From: JALJPB01 sp034111045
GTDB taxonomy: Bacteria > Pseudomonadota > Gammaproteobacteria > Enterobacterales > Alteromonadaceae
Direction: 5' to 3'
Length of the DNA: 64,000 nucleotides
NCBI GenBank assembly: GCA_034111045.1
Contig: JAWUYA010000001.1
Coordinates: 34,196 to 98,195 of the forward strand
Below the pieces are notes generated by a model, which was not told the DNA's origin, ran no database searches, and saw only the letters and a list, made by a program, of their open reading frames with translations. Below, piece after piece: positions 37,501 to 45,707 of this stretch (its first letter is position 1; every line of letters begins with the position of its first letter). The translations under genes and the position numbers were made by a program.

Positions 37501-39193
37501 TTTAGTCGGTAATGCCATTAAATTTACCAAACATGGTGAAATTATTATTAGGGTAGCGACGAATGTTACCTCAAAGAGCAAGCTGTTATTACATTGCATT
37601 ATTGAAGATACCGGTATTGGTATTCCTGAGAATCAAATGCCAGGCTTATTTGATTCATTCTCACAAGTTGACGCTTCAACAACCCGTCAATATGGAGGCA
37701 CGGGATTAGGTTTATCAATAAGTAAAAAATTATGTGAATTAATGACTGGAGATATTAATGTCAGCAGTATTGAAGGGAAAGGCAGTACCTTTGAATTCAG
37801 TATCGTTATTCAACCAAGTAAACTCTCACAAAAAGTCATGCCAAGTATTAATGTTAGCGCTATTGAACTTATTATCGTTGACGACAATACTACCAGCAGA
37901 CAAGTATTACGGGCCCAGTTAGAGCATTGGGGCGTAAATATTACGGAAGCTAAAAATGCTAAAGACGCTATAATTATTTGTGAGCAACGTTTAAAGCAAC
38001 AACCACAATCTCCCTCTTTTGATCTTGCGCTTGTCGATATGACAATGCCAGATATGGATGGAATTGAACTAGGTAAATATTTTCGTCAAAATCATCAATT
38101 CGATAAGATGAAAATGGTGATGATGGCCTCAATATATCAAGATGACGAAGCTACGGTTTTTGCTGATTTAGGCTTTAATGGCTTCTTTACAAAACCGGCA
38201 ACCACCTCTGATCTTTTTTATGTATTAGCGCTTGTTGACGACGATGCTTCACAACAATCTAAGCCTGAAGTCACTCATGACTATTTAAAAAGTGTATCAA
38301 TAAAAGATCAGACTCAACCATCTCATGTTATCTCAACGAACAAATATCATTGGCCAAAAAAAACACGGTTATTAATCGTTGAGGATAATCGAGTTAATCA
38401 AATAGTCGCCTTAGGTATACTTGAAAAATTTGAACTAACCGCAGATATTGCAAAAAATGGGTTAGAGGCAATACAGATGTTGGCTTTGACAGAAAAAGAC
38501 GATTGTTATGCTTTGGTATTAATGGACTGCCAAATGCCTGAAATGGATGGCTATCAAGCCACCAAAAAAATCCGCTTAGGCGCCGCTGGTAAACAAAACA
38601 AAAGTATTCCCATTATCGCTATGACCGCAAATGCTATGCAAGGAGATAAAGAAAAGTGCATCAGAACTGGGATGAATGACTATTTAAGTAAACCCTTAGA
38701 ACCTGAACTATTAGTGGCCAAACTCAACACCTTGTTAATTGAAAAATATCAACAACCAGTATTAGGGTCGTCAAAACCAAAGAAATCAAAAATTGATAAA
38801 AGTAATGATAAAAAAATAGTTGCTGATGCAGTGCGCCAACAAAATGAGGTGAACAAGGTTTGGGATAAAAAAGCTTGTTTGAAAAGAGTGCGAAACAGTG
38901 AACTGCTTTTACATCAATTAATTACACTTTTTATCGAAGATATGCCTGAGTATATGAACAATTTAAACCAAGCAATTTGCAATAATGACTTCTCAAAAGT
39001 ACATTACCATGCCAACACAATCAAAGGTATTGCCGGCAACTTAAGTGCTTTACAACTGCAAGAACAAACATATTTATTAGAACTTGCGGCTAAAGCCAAG
39101 AATAAAATAGAGATAAAGAAATTACATGACATTGTTATTCTCTCTCATCAGATATTAATGGCTCAATTCACCGAATACTTAAAGACAGGTTGA
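34559..39193 (+). CDS. Large hybrid sensor histidine kinase (PAS-PAS, two receivers, Hpt)
   Basis: 1544 residues. Order: transmembrane helix about 29-46, Cache-like periplasmic region to about 340, second helix about 341-362, HAMP about 362-415, PAS_3-type domain about 420-545 (WDWNLITGKVECNQHWFAMLGY), second PAS about 550-670 (IINIDTHGAIQTFNPAAEKMYGY), a GAF-like stretch about 680-845, HisKA with H868 in SHEIRTPMNG, HATPase with EDTGIGIP and GGTGLGLS, receiver 1 with D1160 (VDMTMPDMDG), receiver 2 with D1323 (MDCQMPEMDG) and Hpt with H1484 (HANTIKG). No output regulator gene is adjacent. The signal is unknown. Confidence 0.9.
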   Translation: MEFTDKINILSSPNNDKKSSFQNRLLRWFVVITIIPLPFIFWFSYQQNKESLIETEITSLKKAALINKKIISRWFDYRFIDIKVQAKNQNNIKIMLELAQDWRRSNQSLSDYVKSDDWANINNKLSDELLKKTKRYDYIYDFYLIDKYGNILLNLSQESDLGTNIISKKHNNTLFAKTVQQTLTTGETLFSDIERYTPSNNAPFGFMTTPLINAAGKSIGVFALQIKLDRIYRLLDNVSLTSVMHYVVNENAQLQTPIRGNWQQALNQTIYKKIDIWQQEKIKQKTKNDISSTANEYIGIEKNKVIGIHQTIKTGNIYWLLISEVNSEDAFSELDGLTKSTLLLLIVTALIIISIAAVLAKIITRPIKILANKIVKIAYGENSLPIKKTKNDEIGQLTDAFNFMLKTRQQQQNELKEKAKQLTLVVDTTGVGIWDWNLITGKVECNQHWFAMLGYQKAELQPFSIDTWTNLLHPDDLTTAKILIENYFSNASTHYTFELRMKHKSGHWIWLRDSGKLIERTKEGKPKRMFGIALDISEKRNTESNLARSEVFAQGIFNSVADGIINIDTHGAIQTFNPAAEKMYGYSQEELKGKNITNIMPPAYHQPHKKGLKNYIATKKANILNRPVEVEGLRKDGSIFPLELTVSQVNIGDEIYFTSVSRDITLRQQQGEKQQKLYQSTKVKLLVSNALSQATSLTQKIGDAIDELFILDDLTLQSKGGLFLLPLNSSELYLCTTKGKFIKDFLINEDINSLCEESAQSFEIIIRNDRAYDHGKTSSTSPKKSNGYYIIPLIDYAENMSVVLGTLFLYTDINPDASEDCLILLKEIGALFSTCIIQENARSMLKEASRTADQNSRLKSEFLASMSHEIRTPMNGVLGMLGLLLNSGLNSEQTHKASLAKSSAESLLTLINDILDVSKVEAGKMSLEYFDFNLRSMLAEVAESMALKAQDKGLEVILDITEVEQSMVKGDKGRIRQILTNLVGNAIKFTKHGEIIIRVATNVTSKSKLLLHCIIEDTGIGIPENQMPGLFDSFSQVDASTTRQYGGTGLGLSISKKLCELMTGDINVSSIEGKGSTFEFSIVIQPSKLSQKVMPSINVSAIELIIVDDNTTSRQVLRAQLEHWGVNITEAKNAKDAIIICEQRLKQQPQSPSFDLALVDMTMPDMDGIELGKYFRQNHQFDKMKMVMMASIYQDDEATVFADLGFNGFFTKPATTSDLFYVLALVDDDASQQSKPEVTHDYLKSVSIKDQTQPSHVISTNKYHWPKKTRLLIVEDNRVNQIVALGILEKFELTADIAKNGLEAIQMLALTEKDDCYALVLMDCQMPEMDGYQATKKIRLGAAGKQNKSIPIIAMTANAMQGDKEKCIRTGMNDYLSKPLEPELLVAKLNTLLIEKYQQPVLGSSKPKKSKIDKSNDKKIVADAVRQQNEVNKVWDKKACLKRVRNSELLLHQLITLFIEDMPEYMNNLNQAICNNDFSKVHYHANTIKGIAGNLSALQLQEQTYLLELAAKAKNKIEIKKLHDIVILSHQILMAQFTEYLKTG

Positions 39194-39419
39194 ACTTTTT
39201 TATTTAAAAGTGGGATGAATGATTCGACATTTCAATTCTAACGGTGAATGACAGCCCAATATTATTATAGTCATCGTTAATTCAATGATTTATTTAATCG
39301 GTCAAACAGCCATTTAGCTGCTATCCGCCAAAAGATATTTAAAAAATTTAAATTATTGAAGAATGGCAACCACAAAACCGAATTAATCTAGCTGCTTTAT
39401 ATTAAGTAAATTATTAAAA

Positions 39420-39700
39420 AGTAAATTTAGCTCTTAATCGTTACGCTGAATATATAGTGATATATGGTGGGCAGAAATGTATTAACCGATATGCGAGTGT
39501 ATTATCAACTCAATGAACGTTTATCTTTAAATATCGGTGGGAATAATATTGGTCATTCAAGATAAGGAACAATAATTGATACTCATAGTAATAATATTTT
39601 AGAGCGTGCTGGCATCTTCAAATATTTTGGTCGGTCTGCGCCATTTGGTTTTAATGGCGCATATTTTCATGCTGGTGCAGCGTACATTTTTTTAGCCTAA
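39420..39700 (+). pseudogene. Degraded C-terminal end of a TonB-dependent receptor gene
   Basis: Frame 1 reads VNLALNRYAEYIVIYGGQ and then stops. A second frame from 39482 gives LTDMRVYYQLNERLSLNIGG followed by NNIGHS and a stop. A third, ending at 39700, gives KYFGRSAPFGFNGAYFHAG followed by AAYIFLA. Together they follow the final beta-strand pattern of TonB-dependent receptors (LTD..YQLN..LSL..G.NN, then SPFGFNG..Y...YxF), with at least two frame breaks. The rest of a receptor (600-900 residues) is absent, since the hybrid kinase ends at 39193. It is a relic, and 39194-39419 has no recognisable gene. Confidence 0.75.
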
Positions 39701-39861
39701 TAGAATGCTCAACATTTACAAATAATGAATATAAAAATATAGGATGAGTAATCAAAAACCTAGCCATAAAAATTAGCTGGCGGCAGCAAGTATCGCTCAT
39801 CACCTACCTATACACTCCAAAAAATATAATAGTTGATTACAGTTTTTAAGTTATTGACTTG

Positions 39862-41670
39862 TTACCCACCCCAAAATTGACCTAACTTTTCCTTTAGTTT
39901 ATCTTCAACTTTATTTCGAAGTTTATTTTTAAGTTTGTCTTCCTGTTGTTTAACTATATCTGATGTCAGCAGCGCATCGATGGTTTTATCCGTATCTGTT
40001 AGTAAACCTTCAATATCGAGTAATTCACTGGTTTGTTCATTATTAATTTTAAGCGCAGATTTAAGTTTATCATTAAGACCTGCTTGAATTTTACTTTTAA
40101 ATTGCGTGATTTTTTGCTTAACTTGCTGATCAAAAGCGTTTTTCAATAACTTGTCTAACTCAGATGTTATCGCATAATCTGGATTTTCAAGGGCACCTGA
40201 GATGTTAATGCTGATGGCCAAGTCATCCATTGATTTAAAAGTATCAATTAAAATATTACCTAATTGAGAGCTCGCTTTACCCTGATAACTGGCTTGTGTT
40301 AGTTTTATATTATTGAGAGCACTGATGATATTATCTTCTATCACCACCTGACCGTCTCCGCCAACCATACCTTTTGCCAAGGTTAAATTCAGTTTAGCAC
40401 TCTCTTTAAATTTAATATTTTCAACCGGGAGTTTGTCTAGCGACCACTTTCCAGCAGCAGACAGTTGTTGCATTTTAGTTAAGCTAAATTCGCTATTAAC
40501 GAAAAAAGAACCACTGGTATTAAAATTTTGAGAGCTAAACGTTAGTTCAGTCGGCTTACCCTGAAGCCAATGTTGATAATTAAGCTCTTTAATAATTAAT
40601 GAGAAATCACCTTTTGCTAACCTCATGGAAATCTTAGCGTTTTTAACTAAAAATGACGGTAACGTTTGTTCTTCAACAAAATAAATAAAACGGCCTTTAG
40701 AACTTTTTTCTGAAAGTTTTGTTAACTCTTTTTCTGATTTATTTTTGTCTAGATAAGGTTTTACTTTGTTATATATCATCTCAGCTGTTTGATAATATTC
40801 TCTTGCTTGTTTGCCAAATAGAAGATGCGCAAAGTCTTCCACATCAATTTGATCAAGTTGATATTTTTGTTCAATGCTTCGCCAATCTTCACTCGGCGCA
40901 TTTTTCATTAATTTAACTTGCTTGGACATTAATACCTTTGTCTTTTTTATTTGCACTTTAGCCTGTTTAATTAGCTCTTTATCTGCTTCAAACTCTTTTT
41001 TCATTTGATGGTATTGCGTTTTTATTTGAGCAATATCATTAATGTTATTTACTTTAACTTGAGCGAGAGCTTTTAGCCTTTTTTGATAAGACTTTAATTT
41101 AATTTTATTTGGCAACTTACTTTTTAACGCTTTAAGTTTGTTACTTTCATCCTGATAAGAGTGTTTAAGTGCTTGAGCCTGTTTTACCGTTAATAAATGG
41201 CTATCAGCCAATAGTGTTTTAGCATCAGGTAAGCTCACATCTAAAGCTGGGAATAAGCTATTATCTTCTGCAACTAAATCATTGTTAGTTTCAATCGGCT
41301 TAAGATAGACCTCGCCTGCCGCGGCTCTTTTTTGATTAAATGTTAATCCTTCAACAGTTAACTCATTGATAATAATTTTACCAAACAAGTATTGCCATAA
41401 CTCAAAGCCAACTTCAGCTTTAGAGAAACTAAATAGGTTCTGGCTCGGTTGCTGCACATCAGTTGCTTGAACATTATCTATGGCAATTGATAACGGCGCG
41501 TAAGTTAACGTGACATTTTCAACATTAACTTCTGCACCTAAAGACCAACCAGCGCTTTGTTCTATACCGGTCTTAATTAAGTGTTCAGCAAAGATATAAA
41601 AAAACACAGCGAGCAAAGCAACAATAGTGGTAAAGGCGACAAGCCCTTGCCAACGAAATAAACGACTCAT
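39862..41670 (-). CDS. TIGR03545-type AsmA-like membrane protein
   Basis: 602 residues. A single transmembrane helix (about 10-28) anchors a long extracytoplasmic part. The first 100 residues (VNVENVTLTYAPLSIAIDNVQATD, ELWQYLFGKIIINELTVEGLTF) resemble AsmA/DUF-type membrane-tethered proteins; a charged helical region (about 185-300, likely coiled coil) follows, then a beta-rich segment and a C-terminal charged helix. This is the architecture of the hypothetical family TIGR03545, normally encoded with TIGR03546, which is the next gene here and overlaps by four bases. Function unknown; an envelope lipid or protein transport role is inference. Confidence 0.75.
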   Translation of the reverse strand: MSRLFRWQGLVAFTTIVALLAVFFYIFAEHLIKTGIEQSAGWSLGAEVNVENVTLTYAPLSIAIDNVQATDVQQPSQNLFSFSKAEVGFELWQYLFGKIIINELTVEGLTFNQKRAAAGEVYLKPIETNNDLVAEDNSLFPALDVSLPDAKTLLADSHLLTVKQAQALKHSYQDESNKLKALKSKLPNKIKLKSYQKRLKALAQVKVNNINDIAQIKTQYHQMKKEFEADKELIKQAKVQIKKTKVLMSKQVKLMKNAPSEDWRSIEQKYQLDQIDVEDFAHLLFGKQAREYYQTAEMIYNKVKPYLDKNKSEKELTKLSEKSSKGRFIYFVEEQTLPSFLVKNAKISMRLAKGDFSLIIKELNYQHWLQGKPTELTFSSQNFNTSGSFFVNSEFSLTKMQQLSAAGKWSLDKLPVENIKFKESAKLNLTLAKGMVGGDGQVVIEDNIISALNNIKLTQASYQGKASSQLGNILIDTFKSMDDLAISINISGALENPDYAITSELDKLLKNAFDQQVKQKITQFKSKIQAGLNDKLKSALKINNEQTSELLDIEGLLTDTDKTIDALLTSDIVKQQEDKLKNKLRNKVEDKLKEKLGQFWGG

Positions 41671-42203
41671 GAGTTAACACCTGTAGAAATAATGCTTGGC
41701 GCAGTTAACTCAGTGTATATTCGATAAAATTTAGAGCCCTTTAGTGCTTTAATAATACGTAACTTTTCAAAAAGTGCTTTGATATGAATACGATATTTTT
41801 GAATCAATAAATTACTAACAAAATAAAGAGGCAGGGCAAATAAGCTCCCAAGAACTAAAGCGCCTAGGGTATAAGTATGATGTAAATGCGCCAGTTTAAA
41901 AACATCTAGTTGATATAATGTGGTAAATATCCCCTTTAGTGTCTCATGAGTTAATAAAAACTCTCCCAATAGAACAATCGATGCAGACAGCAAATAACTT
42001 AGCCCCGAGAAGAAAGCAACGGATAATATAAAGCTGCCTAAATGCACCCTTATAAACAAAACAACCAATAATAAAAATATATTGTGAAGACTCAAAAATG
42101 GCGATAAACCAACAATAAAGCCGATGGCAATTGCCAAGGCAATTTGCCTGCTTGAACTTTCAGAATTCAATGCATTAAATAATTTTACCAATAATGTCAG
42201 CAT
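41667..42203 (-). CDS. TIGR03546/DUF2062-like membrane protein
   Basis: 178 residues with three to four hydrophobic segments (about 22-50, 53-80, 104-128) and an N-terminal ALNSESSSRQIALAIAIGFIVGLSPFLSLHN that recalls DUF2062 and the TIGR03546 family. A cytoplasmic basic C-terminus follows. Its stop overlaps the start of the TIGR03545-type gene by four bases, so the two are translationally coupled and very probably form a complex. Confidence 0.75.
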   Translation of the reverse strand: MLTLLVKLFNALNSESSSRQIALAIAIGFIVGLSPFLSLHNIFLLLVVLFIRVHLGSFILSVAFFSGLSYLLSASIVLLGEFLLTHETLKGIFTTLYQLDVFKLAHLHHTYTLGALVLGSLFALPLYFVSNLLIQKYRIHIKALFEKLRIIKALKGSKFYRIYTELTAPSIISTGVNS

Positions 42204-42261
42204 GTTTGTTCCCTTATATGCTTGTTAATTTATTTCTATAGTGCATCAATAAAAAAGGGTA

Positions 42262-43035
42262 TTAAGGTGTTTTTCGTGTAAAAACCCAATCATTACCCTG
42301 ACTAAATTCACTATTAAATTGATACCCGGCTAGATCAAAGTTTTTTAACTGCTCAACATCCGTAAGCTGTTTCTCAATAATATATCTTGCCATTAATCCT
42401 CTCGCCTTTTTAGCAAAAAAACTGATTATTTTATATTGACCATTTTTCAAATCTTTAAAGGCTGGAGTAATTATCGTCGCTTTTAATGATTTTTTCTTTA
42501 CTGATTTGAAATATTCATTAGAGGCTAGATTAATCAATATATCATCGCCTTGCATTTTTAATGCTTGGTTAAGCTCATTGGTAATGATATCTCCCCAAAA
42601 TTGATAAAGGTTGTCTCCCCGGTCATTTAAGAGTTTAGTTCCCATTTCTAATCGATAAGCTTGCATCAAATCTAATGGTTTTAACAAACCATACAAACCT
42701 GACAAAATCCGCATGTGCTGCTGGGCAAACTCAAAATCATTGTCGTTGAAAGATTGAGCATTAAGACCAGTGTAGACATCACCATTAAAAGCTAATACTG
42801 CAGGACGAGCATTATCAACCGTAAAAGGGACAGCCCATTGGCCAAATCTAGCCGCATTTAATCCAGCTAATTTATCACTAATGCCCATCAAAGAAGATAA
42901 TTGAGCGGGTGTAAGCTTAAGGCAATGATTGATTAACGCTTGGCTATGTTCAAGCAAGTTAGGTTGACTGTAACTGGCGGTAACAAGTGGCGAGTCAAAA
43001 TCAAGATTTTTTGCGGGAGAAACAACAAGTAACAT
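42262..43035 (-). CDS. yaaA: Peroxide stress protein YaaA (UPF0246)
   Basis: Lowers intracellular iron and limits oxidative damage during peroxide stress in E. coli. 257 residues, the usual length. The starting MLLVVSPAKNLDFDSP is diagnostic, with FNGDVYTGL, RILSGLYGLLKPLD, LDLMQAYRLEMGT and LINLASNEYFKSV. It is divergent from tal by 322 bases; in E. coli yaaA is also near talB. Confidence 0.95.
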   Translation of the reverse strand: MLLVVSPAKNLDFDSPLVTASYSQPNLLEHSQALINHCLKLTPAQLSSLMGISDKLAGLNAARFGQWAVPFTVDNARPAVLAFNGDVYTGLNAQSFNDNDFEFAQQHMRILSGLYGLLKPLDLMQAYRLEMGTKLLNDRGDNLYQFWGDIITNELNQALKMQGDDILINLASNEYFKSVKKKSLKATIITPAFKDLKNGQYKIISFFAKKARGLMARYIIEKQLTDVEQLKNFDLAGYQFNSEFSQGNDWVFTRKTP

Positions 43036-43048
43036 TAGATAATCTTTT

Positions 43049-43070
43049 TATCAATAGTGGATTATTGATA
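43049..43070. promoter_or_regulatory. 8-bp inverted repeat upstream of yaaA
   Basis: TATCAATA (43049-43056), six-base spacer, TATTGATA (43063-43070). It is 13 bases upstream of the yaaA ATG. It may overlap the promoter or act as an operator. The rest of the 43036-43357 spacer shows nothing recognisable, apart from AT-rich sequence before tal. Confidence 0.35.
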
Positions 43071-43357
43071 CTATAGCATAAGCCAAATTCAATAAAATCC
43101 CTTCGCGTACAATTGCGTATAAATTACTTAACTAAAGGGTTTATTCCAATTAAAACTAACCTAATGTGAATAAACTCTAAACTAAACCCTTATTGGTACT
43201 TGCTTAATCATGACAATTTGATAAAAATAGAGCGAATAAAAGAGTTAATCACGCAAATATTGTCAATTTATAGCAACTATCTTCAAAAATGTTGTAATAT
43301 TTCATCATTGCATACTCATCTCCCTCAAAGCCAAGCAAACAATATTAAGACGAAATT

Positions 43358-44311
43358 ATGACTAGCCAATTAGATCAACTAAAAAAAATGACCACAGTGG
43401 TTGCTGACACAGGTGACATTGAAGCGATAGCAAGGTTTCAACCGCAAGATGCGACGACAAACCCCTCTTTATTACTTAAGGCGGCAGAAATGCCCCAGTA
43501 TCATCAATTGTTAATAGATGCTGTTGCCTGGGCAAAAGAGCAATCAACTGACACCAAGCAACAAGTCATTGATGCTGCTGACAAGCTTTCAGTACTCATT
43601 GGTTTAGAGATATTAAAAATAGTCCCTGGCCGTATTTCAACAGAAGTTGATGCTAAACTTTCATTTGATACTACAACTTCAATTGCTAAGGCGCATAAGC
43701 TTATCGGTATGTACAATGAAGCAGGGATTAAAAATGGTCGTATATTGATCAAACTAGCATCAACATGGGAAGGGATAAAAGCAGCAGAGCAATTAGAGCA
43801 AGAGGGGATTAATTGTAATTTAACACTATTGTTTAGTTTTGCCCAAGCCAGAGCTTGTGCTGAAGCTGGAACCTATCTGATTTCTCCTTTTGTTGGCAGA
43901 ATATTAGACTGGTACAAAAAATCATCCGGCCGAACTGATTATCCAGCAAGTGAAGATCCAGGCGTGATATCAGTGACTGAAATTTATAACTATTATAAAA
44001 AACAAGGTTATAACACTGTAGTGATGGGTGCGAGTTTTAGAAATATTGGTGAAATTTTAGCATTAGCTGGTTGTGACCGTTTAACGATTAGTCCACAGTT
44101 AATGGAAGAACTAGCCAATAGTGAAGAATATGTTGTTCAAAAATTATCAACCTTTACATCATCTTTTACAAATGAAACGCCATTGACTGAATCACAATTT
44201 CGTTGGTTAATGAATCAAGATGCTATGGCGACAGAAAAACTTTCTGAAGGAATTAGAAACTTTGCTGCAGACCAAGATAAGCTTGAAAAGCAGTTAACCG
44301 CAATGTTGTAG
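43358..44311 (+). CDS. tal: Transaldolase
   Basis: Transfers dihydroxyacetone units in the pentose phosphate pathway. 317 residues, normal for TalA/TalB. The Schiff-base lysine K132 lies in NGRILIKLASTWEGI, with D17 in TVVADTGD and TTNPSLLLKAA near the N-terminus; SPFVGRILDWYKK and VVMGASFRNIGEILALAGCD are conserved. It is divergent from yaaA. Confidence 0.97.
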   Translation: MTSQLDQLKKMTTVVADTGDIEAIARFQPQDATTNPSLLLKAAEMPQYHQLLIDAVAWAKEQSTDTKQQVIDAADKLSVLIGLEILKIVPGRISTEVDAKLSFDTTTSIAKAHKLIGMYNEAGIKNGRILIKLASTWEGIKAAEQLEQEGINCNLTLLFSFAQARACAEAGTYLISPFVGRILDWYKKSSGRTDYPASEDPGVISVTEIYNYYKKQGYNTVVMGASFRNIGEILALAGCDRLTISPQLMEELANSEEYVVQKLSTFTSSFTNETPLTESQFRWLMNQDAMATEKLSEGIRNFAADQDKLEKQLTAML

Positions 44312-44450
44312 ACTTAGTTATTACCTTGCTTCTTAAACGTTTAGCTTAATATACCTGCATTTTGTTAAAAATACATTCATAAAATGATGTTGTTTACTAC
44401 CAACTTATGCTATTAAAAAGGTACTGTTGTAGATAATAAAGGGGCATTTG

Positions 44451-44615
44451 ATGAGTAAACTTCAAGAAACAATGACTAATACACCTAAGTCTAAAGCAAG
44501 TAGTAATAAAAAAAGTAAATGGCGTGAGATAGAGCAGCTCAGAGATAGATTCCAACTTGAGCGTGAACTAAAAGGGTTAGATAACTCATTAGAACATATC
44601 CTTGATGACTTTTAA
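44451..44615 (+). CDS. DUF3545-type small protein
   Basis: A 54-residue gene: MSKLQETMTNTPKSKASSNK as a disordered N-terminus, then KSKWREIEQLRDRFQLEREL, the charged KxKWREIExxxDRxxLxxEL motif of DUF3545, and an acidic end. AAAGGGG lies seven bases before its ATG, supporting translation. It is 139 bases after tal and may be cotranscribed or independent. Function is unknown; small acidic-basic proteins of this type are widespread in marine gammaproteobacteria. Confidence 0.7.
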   Translation: MSKLQETMTNTPKSKASSNKKSKWREIEQLRDRFQLERELKGLDNSLEHILDDF

Positions 44616-44730
44616 CCTTCACCATAAATTGTAAGCTTAACCCCCTAGTCTTTTATGGCTATCGGGTTTTGTATTTGCTTACTTCTAAGTCTACTGACAT
44701 ATTTAAACATGCCATCAACTAGAGTAAAGC

Positions 44731-44772
44731 TACTCAGATAAAATATACTTTGTTATATATTTTATCTGAGTA
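44731..44772. repeat. 17-bp perfect hairpin
   Basis: TACTCAGATAAAATATA (44731-44747), eight-base loop, TATATTTTATCTGAGTA (44756-44772); AGC and GCT flank both sides after short gaps. It lies between the DUF3545-type gene and the alpha/beta hydrolase gene. No poly-T follows, so a simple intrinsic terminator is not supported. It could be a strong RNA hairpin, an operator or a repeat-element remnant. Confidence 0.75.
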
Positions 44773-44867
44773 TTGCTATGCAACAAAATTTATAAAAAAT
44801 CACCTCTTTAAATTACTATTATTTTAGTCATAATAAATAATATAACTGTTTGAATTTTTATTACTCT

Positions 44868-45707
44868 ATGGTTAAATCATTAAAAACATCACTTAATCGA
44901 ACTAAGCCACTGATAAATTTTGTTCATGCCAATGGTTTTCCTGCGGGATCTTATCAGACTTTCTTAAACTACTTTTTAGAAGACTATCAAATAGTCGCTC
45001 AGGAAAAATACGGTCATAACCCTAAATTCCCCATTCATAATAACTGGCAGTATTTAGTAGATGAACTTATTGTTTATCTTAGGCAACAAGATGAGCCGGT
45101 TATTTGTATTGGCCATTCTTTTGGTGGTGTTATTTCTTTTCTAGCGGCATGCAAGCAACCTTCGCTATTTAAGGGTCTAATTATGTTAGATCCACCGGCA
45201 ATGACAGGCGTGATGAGTTGGGTACTTAAAGTAGTTAAAAACACTCCTTATATCGATAAATTAACCCCTGCGGGTAAGTCAAAGACAAGAAGGGTGCATT
45301 GGCCAGTCAATACTAATTTAAACCACTTATTTAACAAAAAACGGTTATTTAAAGATTTTGATGCCCGTTGTTTAAATGACTACACTAACAGTGCAATGGC
45401 CTTTCGAAATGAGAGAATAGAACTCACCTTTAATGCTCAAGCTGAAACAGAAATATTTCGTAATATTCCCACCAATCTTTCGAGTTTTAGAAACAAATTA
45501 ACGATACCTGCCGCGTTAATTTATGGCGAAAGCAGTGATTTAAATCTAACGTTATTTTTTAAACGTTTTGCCCGCAAAAACAAAAAAATAGCGTTACACA
45601 GTATTGCAGGTGGGCATATGTTTCCATTAGAAAAACCAATGGAAACTGCAGCACTGATTAACAAAGTGATTAATCAGTGGAATCTAGAGTCGTTACATAT
45701 ACTCTAA
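44868..45707 (+). CDS. Alpha/beta hydrolase
   Basis: From the ATG at 44868 it has 279 residues; a TTG six codons earlier opens the frame. The fold is plain: NFVHANGFPAGSYQTFL (oxyanion-loop strand), nucleophile elbow CIGHSFGG with serine, DPP near the acid region and GGHMFP with the catalytic histidine near the C-terminus. The acid is probably D in the YGESSDLNL region. The substrate is not obvious; the neighbourhood of a KAS III-type gene would fit an acyl or thioester substrate, but this is inference. Its 3' end overlaps the convergent KAS III-type gene by 15 bases. Confidence 0.8.
   Translation: MVKSLKTSLNRTKPLINFVHANGFPAGSYQTFLNYFLEDYQIVAQEKYGHNPKFPIHNNWQYLVDELIVYLRQQDEPVICIGHSFGGVISFLAACKQPSLFKGLIMLDPPAMTGVMSWVLKVVKNTPYIDKLTPAGKSKTRRVHWPVNTNLNHLFNKKRLFKDFDARCLNDYTNSAMAFRNERIELTFNAQAETEIFRNIPTNLSSFRNKLTIPAALIYGESSDLNLTLFFKRFARKNKKIALHSIAGGHMFPLEKPMETAALINKVINQWNLESLHIL

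Noticed and set aside
44641..44680. Terminator after the DUF3545-type gene
   Set aside because: AACCC and GGGTT arms pair but the rest of the stem is weak and mismatched; not strong enough to call.
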